DNA from: an uncultured Chlamydiae bacterium
GTDB taxonomy: Bacteria; Chlamydiota; Chlamydiia; Chlamydiales; 2-12-FULL-49-11
DNA length: 64,000 nt
Assembly (NCBI GenBank): GCA_937996705.1
Contig: CALKUQ010000022.1
Location: forward strand, 1 to 64,000
Direction of reading: 5' to 3'
This document shows positions 33,202 through 41,418 of the stretch, in pieces; position 1 is the stretch's first letter, and each line of letters opens with the position of its first letter. The translations under genes were made by a program, and so were the position numbers. A model generated the notes under the pieces. That model ran no database searches, was not told where the DNA came from, and was given only the letters and a program-made list of their open reading frames with translations.

Positions 33202-34545
33202 ATGAAAAATTATTACTTTATTAATGGATTCGGTCAGAGCAGGTCTTTAGCAGGCGCTGTTAACAAAGCTCTGGAATTAAGTTATTTATCACAATGTCGC
33301 CCCCTTGTTCATACCTATTCTCTGCCAAAAGATTCTTTATTTTTAGAACCAAGTCAAATCATTCCAAGCAGTGATGTAGTGGATGCGATTTTAGCAACTG
33401 CCGAAGGTTTAAAAGGTTCCGTCATAAGTGCAGGGGTAATTCTAGGAGATCTTTATCGTAATGGAAAAAAGGATCGAACTCTTATTTGTAAAAAAAGTGG
33501 CGAGTTTTCTCAAAATGAGCTTGAAGAGGCATTAAATAGCGAACTCTTGACTATAGGAAACGAATTTGCAGAGGGTGAGCATGAGATAAAAAACATCAAA
33601 ATCGCCTCAAGAAGTCTTAAAGTAGACGAAAGTCACGGAAGTGTAGTTGTGGGAATTGGTTTTACTGACAAATATCTCCCTTTAGCAACTCAGCACCCTG
33701 AGGTTACCCCGTTTCTTGGAAAACCTGGGCTCTATGAGAAATCGAAATTTGTTGTTGTTCCTGTTTTATACGAGCATCCCATTCAAATTAAAGAAAATTA
33801 TGGCCCCCTTTCTCTCTTAAAAGCTTCAAAATTTATGGAAGATTATGATTTAGAGACGGATCAACAGCTCTCAAGCATAGGCGTCCACACAGCGGAGGTT
33901 CTTATTTCAAGTGAAACACCTGCTCTTTTCGTCGAAGCAGTTGAAGCAAGAATGGTGGAACTATTAAATGAGGGTAAATTCCCTATTTTCTTAGGCGAGG
34001 ATCAAACCCTCACCATAGGAGCGATGCGGGGGGCTAAAGAGGTAGCTGGCGCTTTCTCAGTCCTCCACCTCGGAGCTTCAACTCAATTGAGGACAAGTTT
34101 TGACGGCTCCTCTTATAGCCAAGCTTGCGCTTTAAAAAAAGGGCAAGAGTATGCAACCGATGTGGTTCAAGTGGGCATTCGAGCTACCTCAAACCGTGAA
34201 AAAAGGGATCTTCAATACGATAAAATTTTCTTTGCTTCCGATATTCTTGATGAAAAAGATGATTATTGGATGGAAGATGTCGTTGAGGAGTTAACGCAAT
34301 CTACTGTGTACATGACAATTGACGCAAGTGTTTTTGACCCGGGTGTCATTATGAGCAAAAGGCCTGAACCAATGGGGCTTTCCTACGGGAAAGTGATTAA
34401 ATTATTGAAGCTTGTTGTTAAAAAGAAAAAAATAATTGGATTTGATTTTATAGGCCTCAATCCCCAGGTGGGAGAGCTCTCCTCGGAACTTGCTGCAGCA
34501 AGACTTGTCTATCAAACACTTTGTTTCTTGACTAAAAAATCATAG
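33202..34545 (+). CDS. Degenerate pyruvoyl arginine decarboxylase–agmatinase fusion protein
   Basis: The 447-residue protein appears to fuse two families. Residues about 1–158 follow the fold pattern of pyruvoyl-dependent arginine decarboxylase (AaxB/PvlArgDC). The self-cleavage region reads VHTYSLPKDS, where AaxB has PYTSVLPKE; Ser40 may be kept but the preceding residue is changed, and the catalytic Glu region reads CKKSG instead of an MEYEG-type motif. Residues about 165–447 match agmatinase/ureohydrolase, but nearly all Mn ligands are gone: GGDH is GEDQ, DAHxD is GASxQ, DxD is DxS. It is therefore probably a catalytically inactive sensor, regulator or scaffold. Neighbour: AaxC-like antiporter on the opposite strand. 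Confidence 0.6.
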   Translation: MKNYYFINGFGQSRSLAGAVNKALELSYLSQCRPLVHTYSLPKDSLFLEPSQIIPSSDVVDAILATAEGLKGSVISAGVILGDLYRNGKKDRTLICKKSGEFSQNELEEALNSELLTIGNEFAEGEHEIKNIKIASRSLKVDESHGSVVVGIGFTDKYLPLATQHPEVTPFLGKPGLYEKSKFVVVPVLYEHPIQIKENYGPLSLLKASKFMEDYDLETDQQLSSIGVHTAEVLISSETPALFVEAVEARMVELLNEGKFPIFLGEDQTLTIGAMRGAKEVAGAFSVLHLGASTQLRTSFDGSSYSQACALKKGQEYATDVVQVGIRATSNREKRDLQYDKIFFASDILDEKDDYWMEDVVEELTQSTVYMTIDASVFDPGVIMSKRPEPMGLSYGKVIKLLKLVVKKKKIIGFDFIGLNPQVGELSSELAAARLVYQTLCFLTKKS

Positions 34546-34573
34546 AAAAGGCACAATTCTCCCATCATTACCT

Positions 34574-34654
34574 GCCCAGGTGGTGAAATGGTAGACACGC
34601 CAGACTTAGGATCTGGTGCTTCGCGGCGTGGGGGTTCAAGTCCCTTCCTGGGCA
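34574..34654 (+). tRNA. tRNA-Leu (UAG)
   Basis: An 81-base class II tRNA. The acceptor stem GCCCAGG pairs with CCTGGGC (34647–34653), with A as discriminator. The anticodon stem CCAGA/TCTGG encloses CTTAGGA, giving anticodon TAG (34607–34609). A variable arm with a TTCG loop follows, then the GGTTCAAGTCC T-arm. CCA is not encoded. trmB starts 9 bases after it. Confidence 0.96.
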
Positions 34655-34662
34655 TTTTTTCT

Positions 34663-35343
34663 ATGAGACCTGCAGATTTGCCAATTTTGTTTGCGTGGGA
34701 GGAGCGAAAGCCAATTTTCCACGAAGGAATGCTTTGCGTGCCAAGGCATTACGATCAGCATGAAACATTTAATCTGACATTCAAGGAAATATTTCAAAAT
34801 GACAATCCTATTTGCGTCGAATTTTGCAGTGGAAACGGAGAGTGGATTGCCAGAGCTGCCCAAAATTACCCTGAGTACAATTGGATTGGCGTTGAAAAGC
34901 AGTTTAAGCGAACTAGGCAAATTTGGTCGAAAAAGCAAAATCTTTCCTTAAAAAATTTACTTCCCGTCTGTGGCCTTGCAGAAGATTTTTGCCAGCACTA
35001 TCTTAAAGACTCATTTATCGAAAAAGCGTATGTCAATTTTCCAGATCCTTGGCCTAAAAATAGTCATGCAAAAAATCGAATCATACAAAGGCCTTTTATT
35101 GATATGCTTACAAAGGTAAGTAGACCCAAGACAACTTTGACTCTTGTTACAGATGATGAGAGGTACTCCAACCAAATGATGAAAGTAGTAAGTGGGCATC
35201 CGAGATGGGAATCGGTAGAAGATTGTCTGCTCCCAGAAGATTACGGCTCATCTTACTTTAATCGTCTCTGGCAAGGGCTCGGAAAGTACATTCGCTACAT
35301 GAAATTTGAGCTTGGAGAACATTTTGAAGCCACTAATTGCTGA
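34663..35343 (+). CDS. trmB: tRNA (guanine-N7-)-methyltransferase
   Basis: TrmB makes m7G46 in the variable loop of tRNAs. The 226-residue protein has SAM motif I (VEFCSGNGEWIARAA, where others have EIGxGxG) and the TrmB signature YVNFPDPWPKNSHAKNR. The frame is open upstream through the tRNA-Leu gene, but the ATG at 34663 gives a normal N-terminus and avoids the tRNA, so it is the true start. The 3' end overlaps the next frame by 38 bases. Confidence 0.92.
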   Translation: MRPADLPILFAWEERKPIFHEGMLCVPRHYDQHETFNLTFKEIFQNDNPICVEFCSGNGEWIARAAQNYPEYNWIGVEKQFKRTRQIWSKKQNLSLKNLLPVCGLAEDFCQHYLKDSFIEKAYVNFPDPWPKNSHAKNRIIQRPFIDMLTKVSRPKTTLTLVTDDERYSNQMMKVVSGHPRWESVEDCLLPEDYGSSYFNRLWQGLGKYIRYMKFELGEHFEATNC

Positions 35344-36250
35344 AACAGGGTACCAATTTGCAAAAGGCCCCCACTTTAATTCACTAAATATTTATTTAGA
35401 TCTAAGGCCCGACAGTGATCTCTCTTGGGAATCGGTTGAAACAGAAATTCAGACAGCTTTAAAACTTGGGGCTAAACTCTGTTTTGAGCTTGACTTAGGT
35501 CTTTCCTCGAAGAATGCGCGCCTTAGAGATCCTTCTTGGTTTTTTTCGAGGGGGATAGGGGTCTCTGCTTTTGAAGAACGAATTTACAGGCCCTATAAAG
35601 AGCAGATAGCTGCAGTTATTCTTTATCGGGGAACGGGAAATTTTAGAGATGCAATCATCAAAGATGCGTCGCTCTATGCCGATTTTCTTGAATGGAAATC
35701 AGATCTTTTTGGGGATAAAGAGATTACGAATCATGTTTTTTGGCTCTTCTCTATGGAGCTCTTTATGCAATACCTTCATCGAGTTTCAGCTTGCATTATT
35801 GATGAAATTCCCTTAATAGCTCTCCTTGATTTAAGCGAGTCTTTAAGACCTTCAGAGCAGGCAGAGCTCTTGTCGCGCACATTTTTCCCCTACATTTTTC
35901 CCGGAGTTAAAAATTCTTGCATCCAGTTTGATGGCTTCGGATGGGGCGCCTCTGGAAAATTAGGTATAGTGGGGGGAAAGGGGGAGCCTTGCTTTGAAGA
36001 TAAAGGGGCAAGCTTAGGTGTCGTTCTCCCAGACATAGGGAAGGTTCCCTATGAGATTTTCGATAAAACAATCCACTCTCTTGAGGCTCAAGGAATTTCT
36101 TATCGTGTTTTTCCCGAGTCTCTTATGACTGATAGCTGGCAGGGTCTTGATCAGATTTTAGTCTTCTCTGGGTCTGTTTCAAGAGAGGGGCTTAGGATGA
36201 TTCAAGGGTTTATTGCCGCTGAGGGCGAGGTAGTAACGATTTCGGAGTAG
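35306..36250 (+). CDS. Conserved hypothetical protein, ~314 aa
   Basis: I do not recognise a family. The protein is soluble, with no signal peptide, and is rich in aromatic and acidic residues, with segments such as FELDLGLSSKNARL, LIALLDLSESLRPSEQ and VVLPDIGKVPYEIF. It begins inside trmB (TTG at 35306; TTG at 35312 or 35324 are alternatives), so translation is probably coupled. Its stop codon lies within the 3' end of the convergent tRNA-Pro gene. Its position next to trmB and pgi suggests a core chlamydial gene of unknown role. Confidence 0.6.
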   Translation: MSLENILKPLIAETGYQFAKGPHFNSLNIYLDLRPDSDLSWESVETEIQTALKLGAKLCFELDLGLSSKNARLRDPSWFFSRGIGVSAFEERIYRPYKEQIAAVILYRGTGNFRDAIIKDASLYADFLEWKSDLFGDKEITNHVFWLFSMELFMQYLHRVSACIIDEIPLIALLDLSESLRPSEQAELLSRTFFPYIFPGVKNSCIQFDGFGWGASGKLGIVGGKGEPCFEDKGASLGVVLPDIGKVPYEIFDKTIHSLEAQGISYRVFPESLMTDSWQGLDQILVFSGSVSREGLRMIQGFIAAEGEVVTISE

Positions 36251-36316
36251 AGGGATTTGAACCCCCGGCCTTCTGGTCCCAAACCAGACGCGCTAGCCAA
36301 GCTGCGCTATACTCCG
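36242..36316 (-). tRNA. tRNA-Pro (UGG)
   Basis: A 75-base tRNA on the minus strand. Acceptor CGGAGTA pairs with TACTCCG, with A as discriminator (36242). The anticodon loop TTTGGGA gives TGG (36279–36281). The T-arm GGGGGTTCAAATCCCTC is intact. CCA is not encoded. The 3' end overlaps the stop codon of the convergent gene at 35306–36250 by a few bases. Confidence 0.96.
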
Positions 36317-36425
36317 AATGATCGAAAATTAATTGAGTCTAGTCTATCTTTTTTTCGATTTATATGCAAAATGTTTGATAAGAAATTGAATTTTATGTCA
36401 AAAATCAGTCCAAAGAGGGGTTCAG

Positions 36426-38054
36426 ATGAAATTTCAAGAATTAAAAGCTGTGCATGAGTTAGAGAAACTTGCCAAAACCGCGCCTAATTTAGCAAGACCT
36501 GCTTATCTAAGCGATGAGCGGATCAAAAAAATGACTCTTTCTTTTGGAAAGTGGAAGATGCTCTTTGGAACAGAAAGAGTTGATGAAAAAATTTGTGCCA
36601 CTCTTGCAGATTTAGCCATTGAAACAGGTTGCATTGAAAAAATGGGGCGCCTTCAAGATATGGAAGTAATGAATTATGTAAAAAATTGTCAGTCAGAAGA
36701 GAGAAGGGTGGGGCACACAGCGATCCGAATTTTGGATAAAAACTTAAAATGCTCCCCAGAAGCAAGGATAGCATCGGAAGATTATCAGGTAGAGCTTAGA
36801 AAGCTAAAAAAATTTTTACCTCTTACGCAACAATACCAAGCGATGATTGTTGTGGGAATTGGGGGATCTTACCTTGGAACAGATGCTATCTATCACGCTC
36901 TTAAAGCTTTTCAAGAAAATTCTAAAAAGCTCTATTTTGCCTCAAATGTTGACCCGGATAAAGTAGGTGCTATTTTAAGTGAAGTAGATCTTAAAACAAC
37001 GCTAGTTGCAATTGTCTCTAAATCAGGAGGGACCCTTGAAATCCAAGCGCAAGAGGAGCTTTTGCGAAAAAAATTTCAAGAAGCAAAATTAGATGCCAAA
37101 AACCATTTTGTCCTTGTTACTGGAAAGGGAAGTCCTATGGATGAGCCTTCAAGGTTTATGGAGGTTTTTTATATGTGGGACTATATTGGCGGAAGATATT
37201 CAGTTTCAAGCATGGTGGGGGCGGTTCCTCTCGGATTTATTTTCGGAGTAGAAATATGGGAGCAATTTCTAAAAGGGCTTCACGACATGGATCAGCATGC
37301 TCTAAACCAAAAAGATCCGCTACAAAATTTACCTCTTTGGGGAGCTCTTTTAGGCGTTTGGAATCGAAACTTTCTGAAAATGGAGACTCTTGCAGTCATT
37401 CCCTATGCCCAAGGAATGAGTTTTTACTCAGCTCATCTCCAACAGCTCTTTATGGAATCAAATGGAAAAAGCGTTTCGCAAGAAGATGGGAGTTTTATTA
37501 AGCATCCTACTTGCCCTGTGATTTGGGGAACTGTAGGAACTGAAGGACAACACGCTTATTATCAGTGCATTCATCAAGGGATGGATCCGATTCCGATAGA
37601 GTTTATCGGGTTTGCTTCCCCCCAAAGAGAGGGTGATAGGGTAATTGAAGGGACGACAAATCAAGAAAAATTGCTCGCAAATTTATTTGCCCAGGCAATA
37701 GCACTTGCAAAGGGGGATCAAAATCCAAATCCTAATAAGTATTTTTCAGGGAATAGACCGAGTCATATTCTACTTGCCAATTCTTTAGATCCCTACACAC
37801 TCGGGCAACTCTTAAGTTATCACGAACACTTAGCTGCTTTTGAGGGGTTTATTTGGGGAATTAACTCTTTTGATCAAGAAGGGGTTCAACTGGGTAAAGT
37901 TCTTGCAAAAAGCGTGTTAGATGTTTTTAAATGCGCTCGAAAAAAAGGGTGTGCTTCACTTGATAAAGAATCGGCCCTGGGGAGAGCTTTTATAGAGGAG
38001 CTGAGGACTCTAGAGGAGAGGGACTATCCAAAAAATGCAAAAAAGCTTGCGTAG
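36426..38054 (+). CDS. pgi: Glucose-6-phosphate isomerase
   Basis: Pgi interconverts glucose-6-phosphate and fructose-6-phosphate. The 542-residue length is standard. Family motifs are clear: VVGIGGSYLGTDAIY, IVSKSGGTLEIQ, the DYIGGRYSVSSMVG signature and GTVGTEGQHAYYQ. The start ATG at 36426 follows AGAGGGG. It probably has its own promoter after the tRNA-Pro gene. The 3' end overlaps recF by 65 bases in the opposite direction, a long convergent overlap that forces both C-termini to co-evolve. Confidence 0.96.
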   Translation: MKFQELKAVHELEKLAKTAPNLARPAYLSDERIKKMTLSFGKWKMLFGTERVDEKICATLADLAIETGCIEKMGRLQDMEVMNYVKNCQSEERRVGHTAIRILDKNLKCSPEARIASEDYQVELRKLKKFLPLTQQYQAMIVVGIGGSYLGTDAIYHALKAFQENSKKLYFASNVDPDKVGAILSEVDLKTTLVAIVSKSGGTLEIQAQEELLRKKFQEAKLDAKNHFVLVTGKGSPMDEPSRFMEVFYMWDYIGGRYSVSSMVGAVPLGFIFGVEIWEQFLKGLHDMDQHALNQKDPLQNLPLWGALLGVWNRNFLKMETLAVIPYAQGMSFYSAHLQQLFMESNGKSVSQEDGSFIKHPTCPVIWGTVGTEGQHAYYQCIHQGMDPIPIEFIGFASPQREGDRVIEGTTNQEKLLANLFAQAIALAKGDQNPNPNKYFSGNRPSHILLANSLDPYTLGQLLSYHEHLAAFEGFIWGINSFDQEGVQLGKVLAKSVLDVFKCARKKGCASLDKESALGRAFIEELRTLEERDYPKNAKKLA

Positions 38055-39036
38055 ATCCTCCTAAAGGGTAGGGGGATGTTAGAAAAGCTTGAGCCTCTTG
38101 GGAAATTTTTTCTTCAAATTTCCCTTTACGTCTTGAGTCAAGGTGGACTCCAAAATCATCAACAAGAAGAATTGCTGGATTAAGATACTCTTTTTCAGCA
38201 AGCTTTAAAGATCCAATGATGGAACGTTTCTGCCCTTCACTTGCATAATTTTTTGCAGATAGAGCATCTAGTGTAATTTCAATATCATCTTTTTGGGGTC
38301 CAAGAGAGGTGTAGCCCAGCATAAGATCTTTTTCCCGGGAAAGGGCAAGGAGATCCGATGAAATTTTTGAGGGTTTATACACAAGCTTCAACTCCTCCTT
38401 CCCACTAGAAAGCTCTTGGTAAAGCGCTTTTGACAGAAGAGATATTTTTCCAAGCACTTCACCCCTCTTTTCCTGAATAAATTGAGCTGCTTTAATCATC
38501 TCTTCTTCCCAAATTTCTATTGTAGCTAATTTTCTGCTCTTTAAAAGGGCATTTCGATGAAGAACTGCTTTTGAATATCTTGTTAGGTGGTGGACGTACA
38601 AAGGGTTTGCTTGGGCAATTAAAATATTAAGGAATTTGCGCCGCTCTTGCGGTAGAGCATGAATCAAGGCGATATCAAAAGGGGAGTAGATAACTGTAGG
38701 GAAAAGTCCAAAAAGGGGGGTGAAGGAGGTGTAGGAGGTCTCATTGTGCTTGATCTCTTTGGTTATTCCATTGTAGAAAATTGAAAGGGTTTGATCTACG
38801 CCATCCTTTGTGAAAAAAGCTTGAATAGAAAAATTCGATTCCCCTTTTTTAATTACCTCTTGTAATTTTCCTGTTCGAAAAGAGCGACCGATGCTTAAAA
38901 AATGAATTGCCTCAAGTAGGGTAGTTTTTCCTATAGCATTAGGACCAACGATTGCATTCAATCCGCCTGTAAATTCAATATCGAGCTCTTTAAAGTTTCG
39001 AAAATGAGCAAGGCGGATTCGGGTGAGCTGAGTCAT
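37990..39036 (-). CDS. recF: DNA replication/repair protein RecF
   Basis: This SMC-like ABC ATPase loads RecA at single-strand gaps. The 348-residue protein has Walker A GPNAIGKTT (about residues 33–41), a signature motif YASEGQKRSI and Walker B PAILLVDDFGVHLD. The ATG at 39034–39036 overlaps the dnaN stop by one base (TGATG), so the two are coupled; a TTG one codon upstream is less likely. The last 20 residues are serine/proline-rich and encoded opposite pgi. The dnaN–recF–smpB set matches CT074–CT076. Confidence 0.95.
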   Translation of the reverse strand: MTQLTRIRLAHFRNFKELDIEFTGGLNAIVGPNAIGKTTLLEAIHFLSIGRSFRTGKLQEVIKKGESNFSIQAFFTKDGVDQTLSIFYNGITKEIKHNETSYTSFTPLFGLFPTVIYSPFDIALIHALPQERRKFLNILIAQANPLYVHHLTRYSKAVLHRNALLKSRKLATIEIWEEEMIKAAQFIQEKRGEVLGKISLLSKALYQELSSGKEELKLVYKPSKISSDLLALSREKDLMLGYTSLGPQKDDIEITLDALSAKNYASEGQKRSIIGSLKLAEKEYLNPAILLVDDFGVHLDSRRKGKFEEKISQEAQAFLTSPYPLGGSTQAFLHFLDSPSPLESSAPL

Positions 39037-40142
39037 CAATCGCTACTGAGTCTCATGGGCATGAGGACATAGTGAGCTTCAGAGGTGTCAGTAATTGATC
39101 CGGGATTAAAAGAGTCGGTGATTCCAAAGCTGACAGTTTCGTCCTTACAATGTCGTAAAATATCGATAAAATAGTGGGGGTTAAAAGCGATATCCAGTTT
39201 TTCATTGTGATAGTCAACAGGCATTTGTACTTTTCCCTCACCAAGCTCGCTGTTGGTAGCTTGTAATCTTAGTTCTCCCTCTCCGAAAGTCAGCTTCACA
39301 GAATGAGAGGTATCTACTGTAAAAAGAGAGACTTGTTTAAGGAGCGTCATAAGTTCATCTCGGTGAAGAAACATTTTATGCATCGACTCTCTGTTTGGGA
39401 TCACTCTTTCGTAGTCAGGGAATTGACCGGAAAGAAGTTTGGAGACAAGAGAGCCATTGTCTGTTTCTAGAGCAATTTTATCTGCCATCAACGTTAAAGT
39501 TGTGTTTTCTGAGTCGTCATCAAGAAGGCGGATCATCTCTTCCACAGCTTTTAACGGGATGATGCTGCTTTGCTTGGTTCCTGGCGTACACTCAACAGAC
39601 TGTTCGATTTTTGCAAGTTTTTTTCCATCTGTGCCCACAACAATGACTTTATCATCTTGCAACTCCATATAAATGCCGTTAAGCACTTGCCTTGTATCAT
39701 CCTTTGCTGCCGCAAAAGAAGTGTTTACAAACATTTCTTTGAGTCTAGAGGTAGGGAGCTCAAAAGATTTTCCATCTTTAATTTCTGGAAATGGGGGGAA
39801 TTCCCCTTTTTCTAACCCATTAATGCGGAAGTGAGAAGAGCCGCTTGTGATGATAGCTATATGGTTTTCACCCGTTTCAACGGTCACTTCAGGTGATTTC
39901 AATTCTCGGATAAGTTGAAAAAAACGTCTTGCAGGAAGGGCAATAGAACCCTCTTTTAAGACTGTAACAGCAGCGCTAGCCCGAAGACTTACAGTGAGAT
40001 CGGAGGCGGTTACAATGATTTGATGGCTTTTGGCTTCAATTAAAACATTGGCAAGGATTGGAATAATTGCTTTTGAAGGGATCACTCCTTGAATTTTTCC
40101 AATCAGTGAAGATAATTCTTCTCTCGATATGCTAAACTTCAT
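39036..40142 (-). CDS. dnaN: DNA polymerase III beta subunit (sliding clamp)
   Basis: The ring-shaped processivity clamp of DNA polymerase III. The 368-residue protein has three repeated clamp folds; recognisable segments are AIIPILANVLIEA, LPARRFFQLIREL, HFRINGLEKGEFPPFPE, LNGIYMELQDDKVIVVGTDGKKLA and a C-terminal HYVLMPMRL. The final MPMRL is the conserved end of DnaN. It begins with ATG at 40140–40142 and is coupled to recF downstream. The 48-base gap to smpB leaves room for a promoter of its own. Confidence 0.97.
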   Translation of the reverse strand: MKFSISREELSSLIGKIQGVIPSKAIIPILANVLIEAKSHQIIVTASDLTVSLRASAAVTVLKEGSIALPARRFFQLIRELKSPEVTVETGENHIAIITSGSSHFRINGLEKGEFPPFPEIKDGKSFELPTSRLKEMFVNTSFAAAKDDTRQVLNGIYMELQDDKVIVVGTDGKKLAKIEQSVECTPGTKQSSIIPLKAVEEMIRLLDDDSENTTLTLMADKIALETDNGSLVSKLLSGQFPDYERVIPNRESMHKMFLHRDELMTLLKQVSLFTVDTSHSVKLTFGEGELRLQATNSELGEGKVQMPVDYHNEKLDIAFNPHYFIDILRHCKDETVSFGITDSFNPGSITDTSEAHYVLMPMRLSSD

Positions 40143-40190
40143 AAAACTCCTCAGTACAAAAAACGATTTTAGTGAATTTTTACCTAGACG

Positions 40191-40640
40191 TCAAGAGTTC
40201 TTAAAAGCTTGTGCAATTTCTTTTGCAGCGGAACGCTTTTTCTGATCTTCGCGCTTGTCATGAGTTTTTTTTCCGCGACATACACCCACTTTCACTTTTA
40301 CAATTCCCTTTTTTAAATAAAAGGAGAGGGCGATCAAGGTGTGCCCTTTTATCTCTGTAACCTTTCTTAACTTGAAAATTTCTTCCTTGTGAAGAAGAAG
40401 CTTTCTCTCTCTGCGCTCTTCATGATTGTGAATATTACCATACCGATACGGGGCAATTGAGGCATTTTTAAGCCAGACCTCTCGATTTTTTATAGTAATA
40501 TAGTTGTCTTGCAAGTTGCCACCTGCGGCTCTAAGAGATTTAATCTCAGTTCCAAGCAAGGCTATTCCGGCTTCGAACACCTCCAAAACCTCATAGTGGT
40601 GATAAGCGGATCTGTTAGAGACAATCTCTTTTGTTTCCAT
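40191..40640 (-). CDS. smpB: SsrA-binding protein SmpB
   Basis: SmpB binds tmRNA in trans-translation and rescues stalled ribosomes. The 149-residue protein starts with RSAYHHYEVLEVFEAGI and has the conserved GTEIKSLRAAGGNLQDNY and CRGKKTHDKREDQKKR segments that mark the family. No ssrA gene is in the window. It lies 20 bases downstream of the terC-like gene's end on the other side of the same strand order and upstream of dnaN. Confidence 0.97.
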   Translation of the reverse strand: METKEIVSNRSAYHHYEVLEVFEAGIALLGTEIKSLRAAGGNLQDNYITIKNREVWLKNASIAPYRYGNIHNHEERRERKLLLHKEEIFKLRKVTEIKGHTLIALSFYLKKGIVKVKVGVCRGKKTHDKREDQKKRSAAKEIAQAFKNS

Positions 40641-40660
40641 AGAAACACTATTCTATAGAA

Positions 40661-41380
40661 TTAACGATTTATAGTCTTTTTGATTTTGTCAAACAACAAG
40701 CCTATAAGGACAATTAAGAGGGTTCCTCCCCAGAAAAAGAGATCCGAGGCGTGTCGAAACGTTTCAATTGAAAAAAGCGACATACTCCCTTCAAAAATTA
40801 ACTTTATCCCCATCCAGCCGATAACAAGAAAAGCGATCGATTCAATTTTTTTATGATTGTTGAGAAAGGTGATGAATTTTTTCGTTACAAAGCGCACTGC
40901 AACGACGCCAAGAACCCCCCCGAGATAGATCACCCAGAGTTTAGAGGTAATTTGGTCATAAGGATAATAGAGACTTGCCAGAGCAAAAGCCCCTAATATT
41001 GAATCGATTGCAAAAAGCAGGTCTACTAATTCTATGTAGACTACGGCTTTCCAGTAGGATGTGGGCGAAAATGAAGACGAGGCTGCTTTTTTTGCACCCC
41101 ATAAGAAATGCCAAGCAATGTAGACTAAATAAACCCCTCCAATCATTTGAACCCAAAAGAGATAGATTAAATAGGCGGTAAAGGCAACGCCCAGGGCTCG
41201 TAAAAAAAATGCAGAAACAAGACCCGCAAAAAGGGCTTTTTCCCTTTTTTTCTCGGGCAACTTTTTTACAATCATCCCAATTGCGGCTGCATTATCCGAT
41301 GCAAGTAAGATCTCAATGAGCAAAATTAGCAGCACAATCGGGATATCAACCCAGGAAAACATCTGGCCAAAAATACTCAT
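40661..41380 (-). CDS. TerC-family integral membrane protein
   Basis: The 239-residue multi-spanning protein belongs to the TerC family. Metal-site motif EILLASDNAAAIGMIV contains the conserved Glu/Asp pair, and ELVDLLFAIDSILGAFAL repeats it with a second Asp pair, as in TerC/Alx manganese exporters. About 7 hydrophobic segments are visible. The frame opens at 41416, but the ATG at 41378–41380 has AAGGA 5 bases upstream and is preferred. Manganese export, perhaps coupled to metallation of secreted proteins, is inferred from the family. Confidence 0.85.
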   Translation of the reverse strand: MSIFGQMFSWVDIPIVLLILLIEILLASDNAAAIGMIVKKLPEKKREKALFAGLVSAFFLRALGVAFTAYLIYLFWVQMIGGVYLVYIAWHFLWGAKKAASSSFSPTSYWKAVVYIELVDLLFAIDSILGAFALASLYYPYDQITSKLWVIYLGGVLGVVAVRFVTKKFITFLNNHKKIESIAFLVIGWMGIKLIFEGSMSLFSIETFRHASDLFFWGGTLLIVLIGLLFDKIKKTINR

Positions 41381-41396
41381 TCTCATCCTTTTTATT

Positions 41397-41412
41397 AGGG
41401 TCAAGCTTGACC
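41397..41412. promoter_or_regulatory. Perfect 16-bp palindrome upstream of the terC-like gene
   Basis: GGGTCAAGCTTGACCC is perfectly self-complementary with no loop bases. It lies 6 bases past the stop of the lipoprotein gene and 16 bases before the TerC-like start. Dyad symmetry without a loop fits a dimeric repressor site better than an intrinsic terminator. The partner protein is unknown. Confidence 0.4.
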
Positions 41413-41418
41413 CCAAAA

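Noticed and set aside
34588..34662. In-frame N-terminal extension of trmB
   Set aside because: It runs through the tRNA-Leu gene; the ATG at 34663 gives the normal TrmB start.
36257..36457. Short open frame downstream of tRNA-Pro
   Set aside because: It lies across the tRNA gene and the pgi leader, and has no ribosome site or recognisable protein features.
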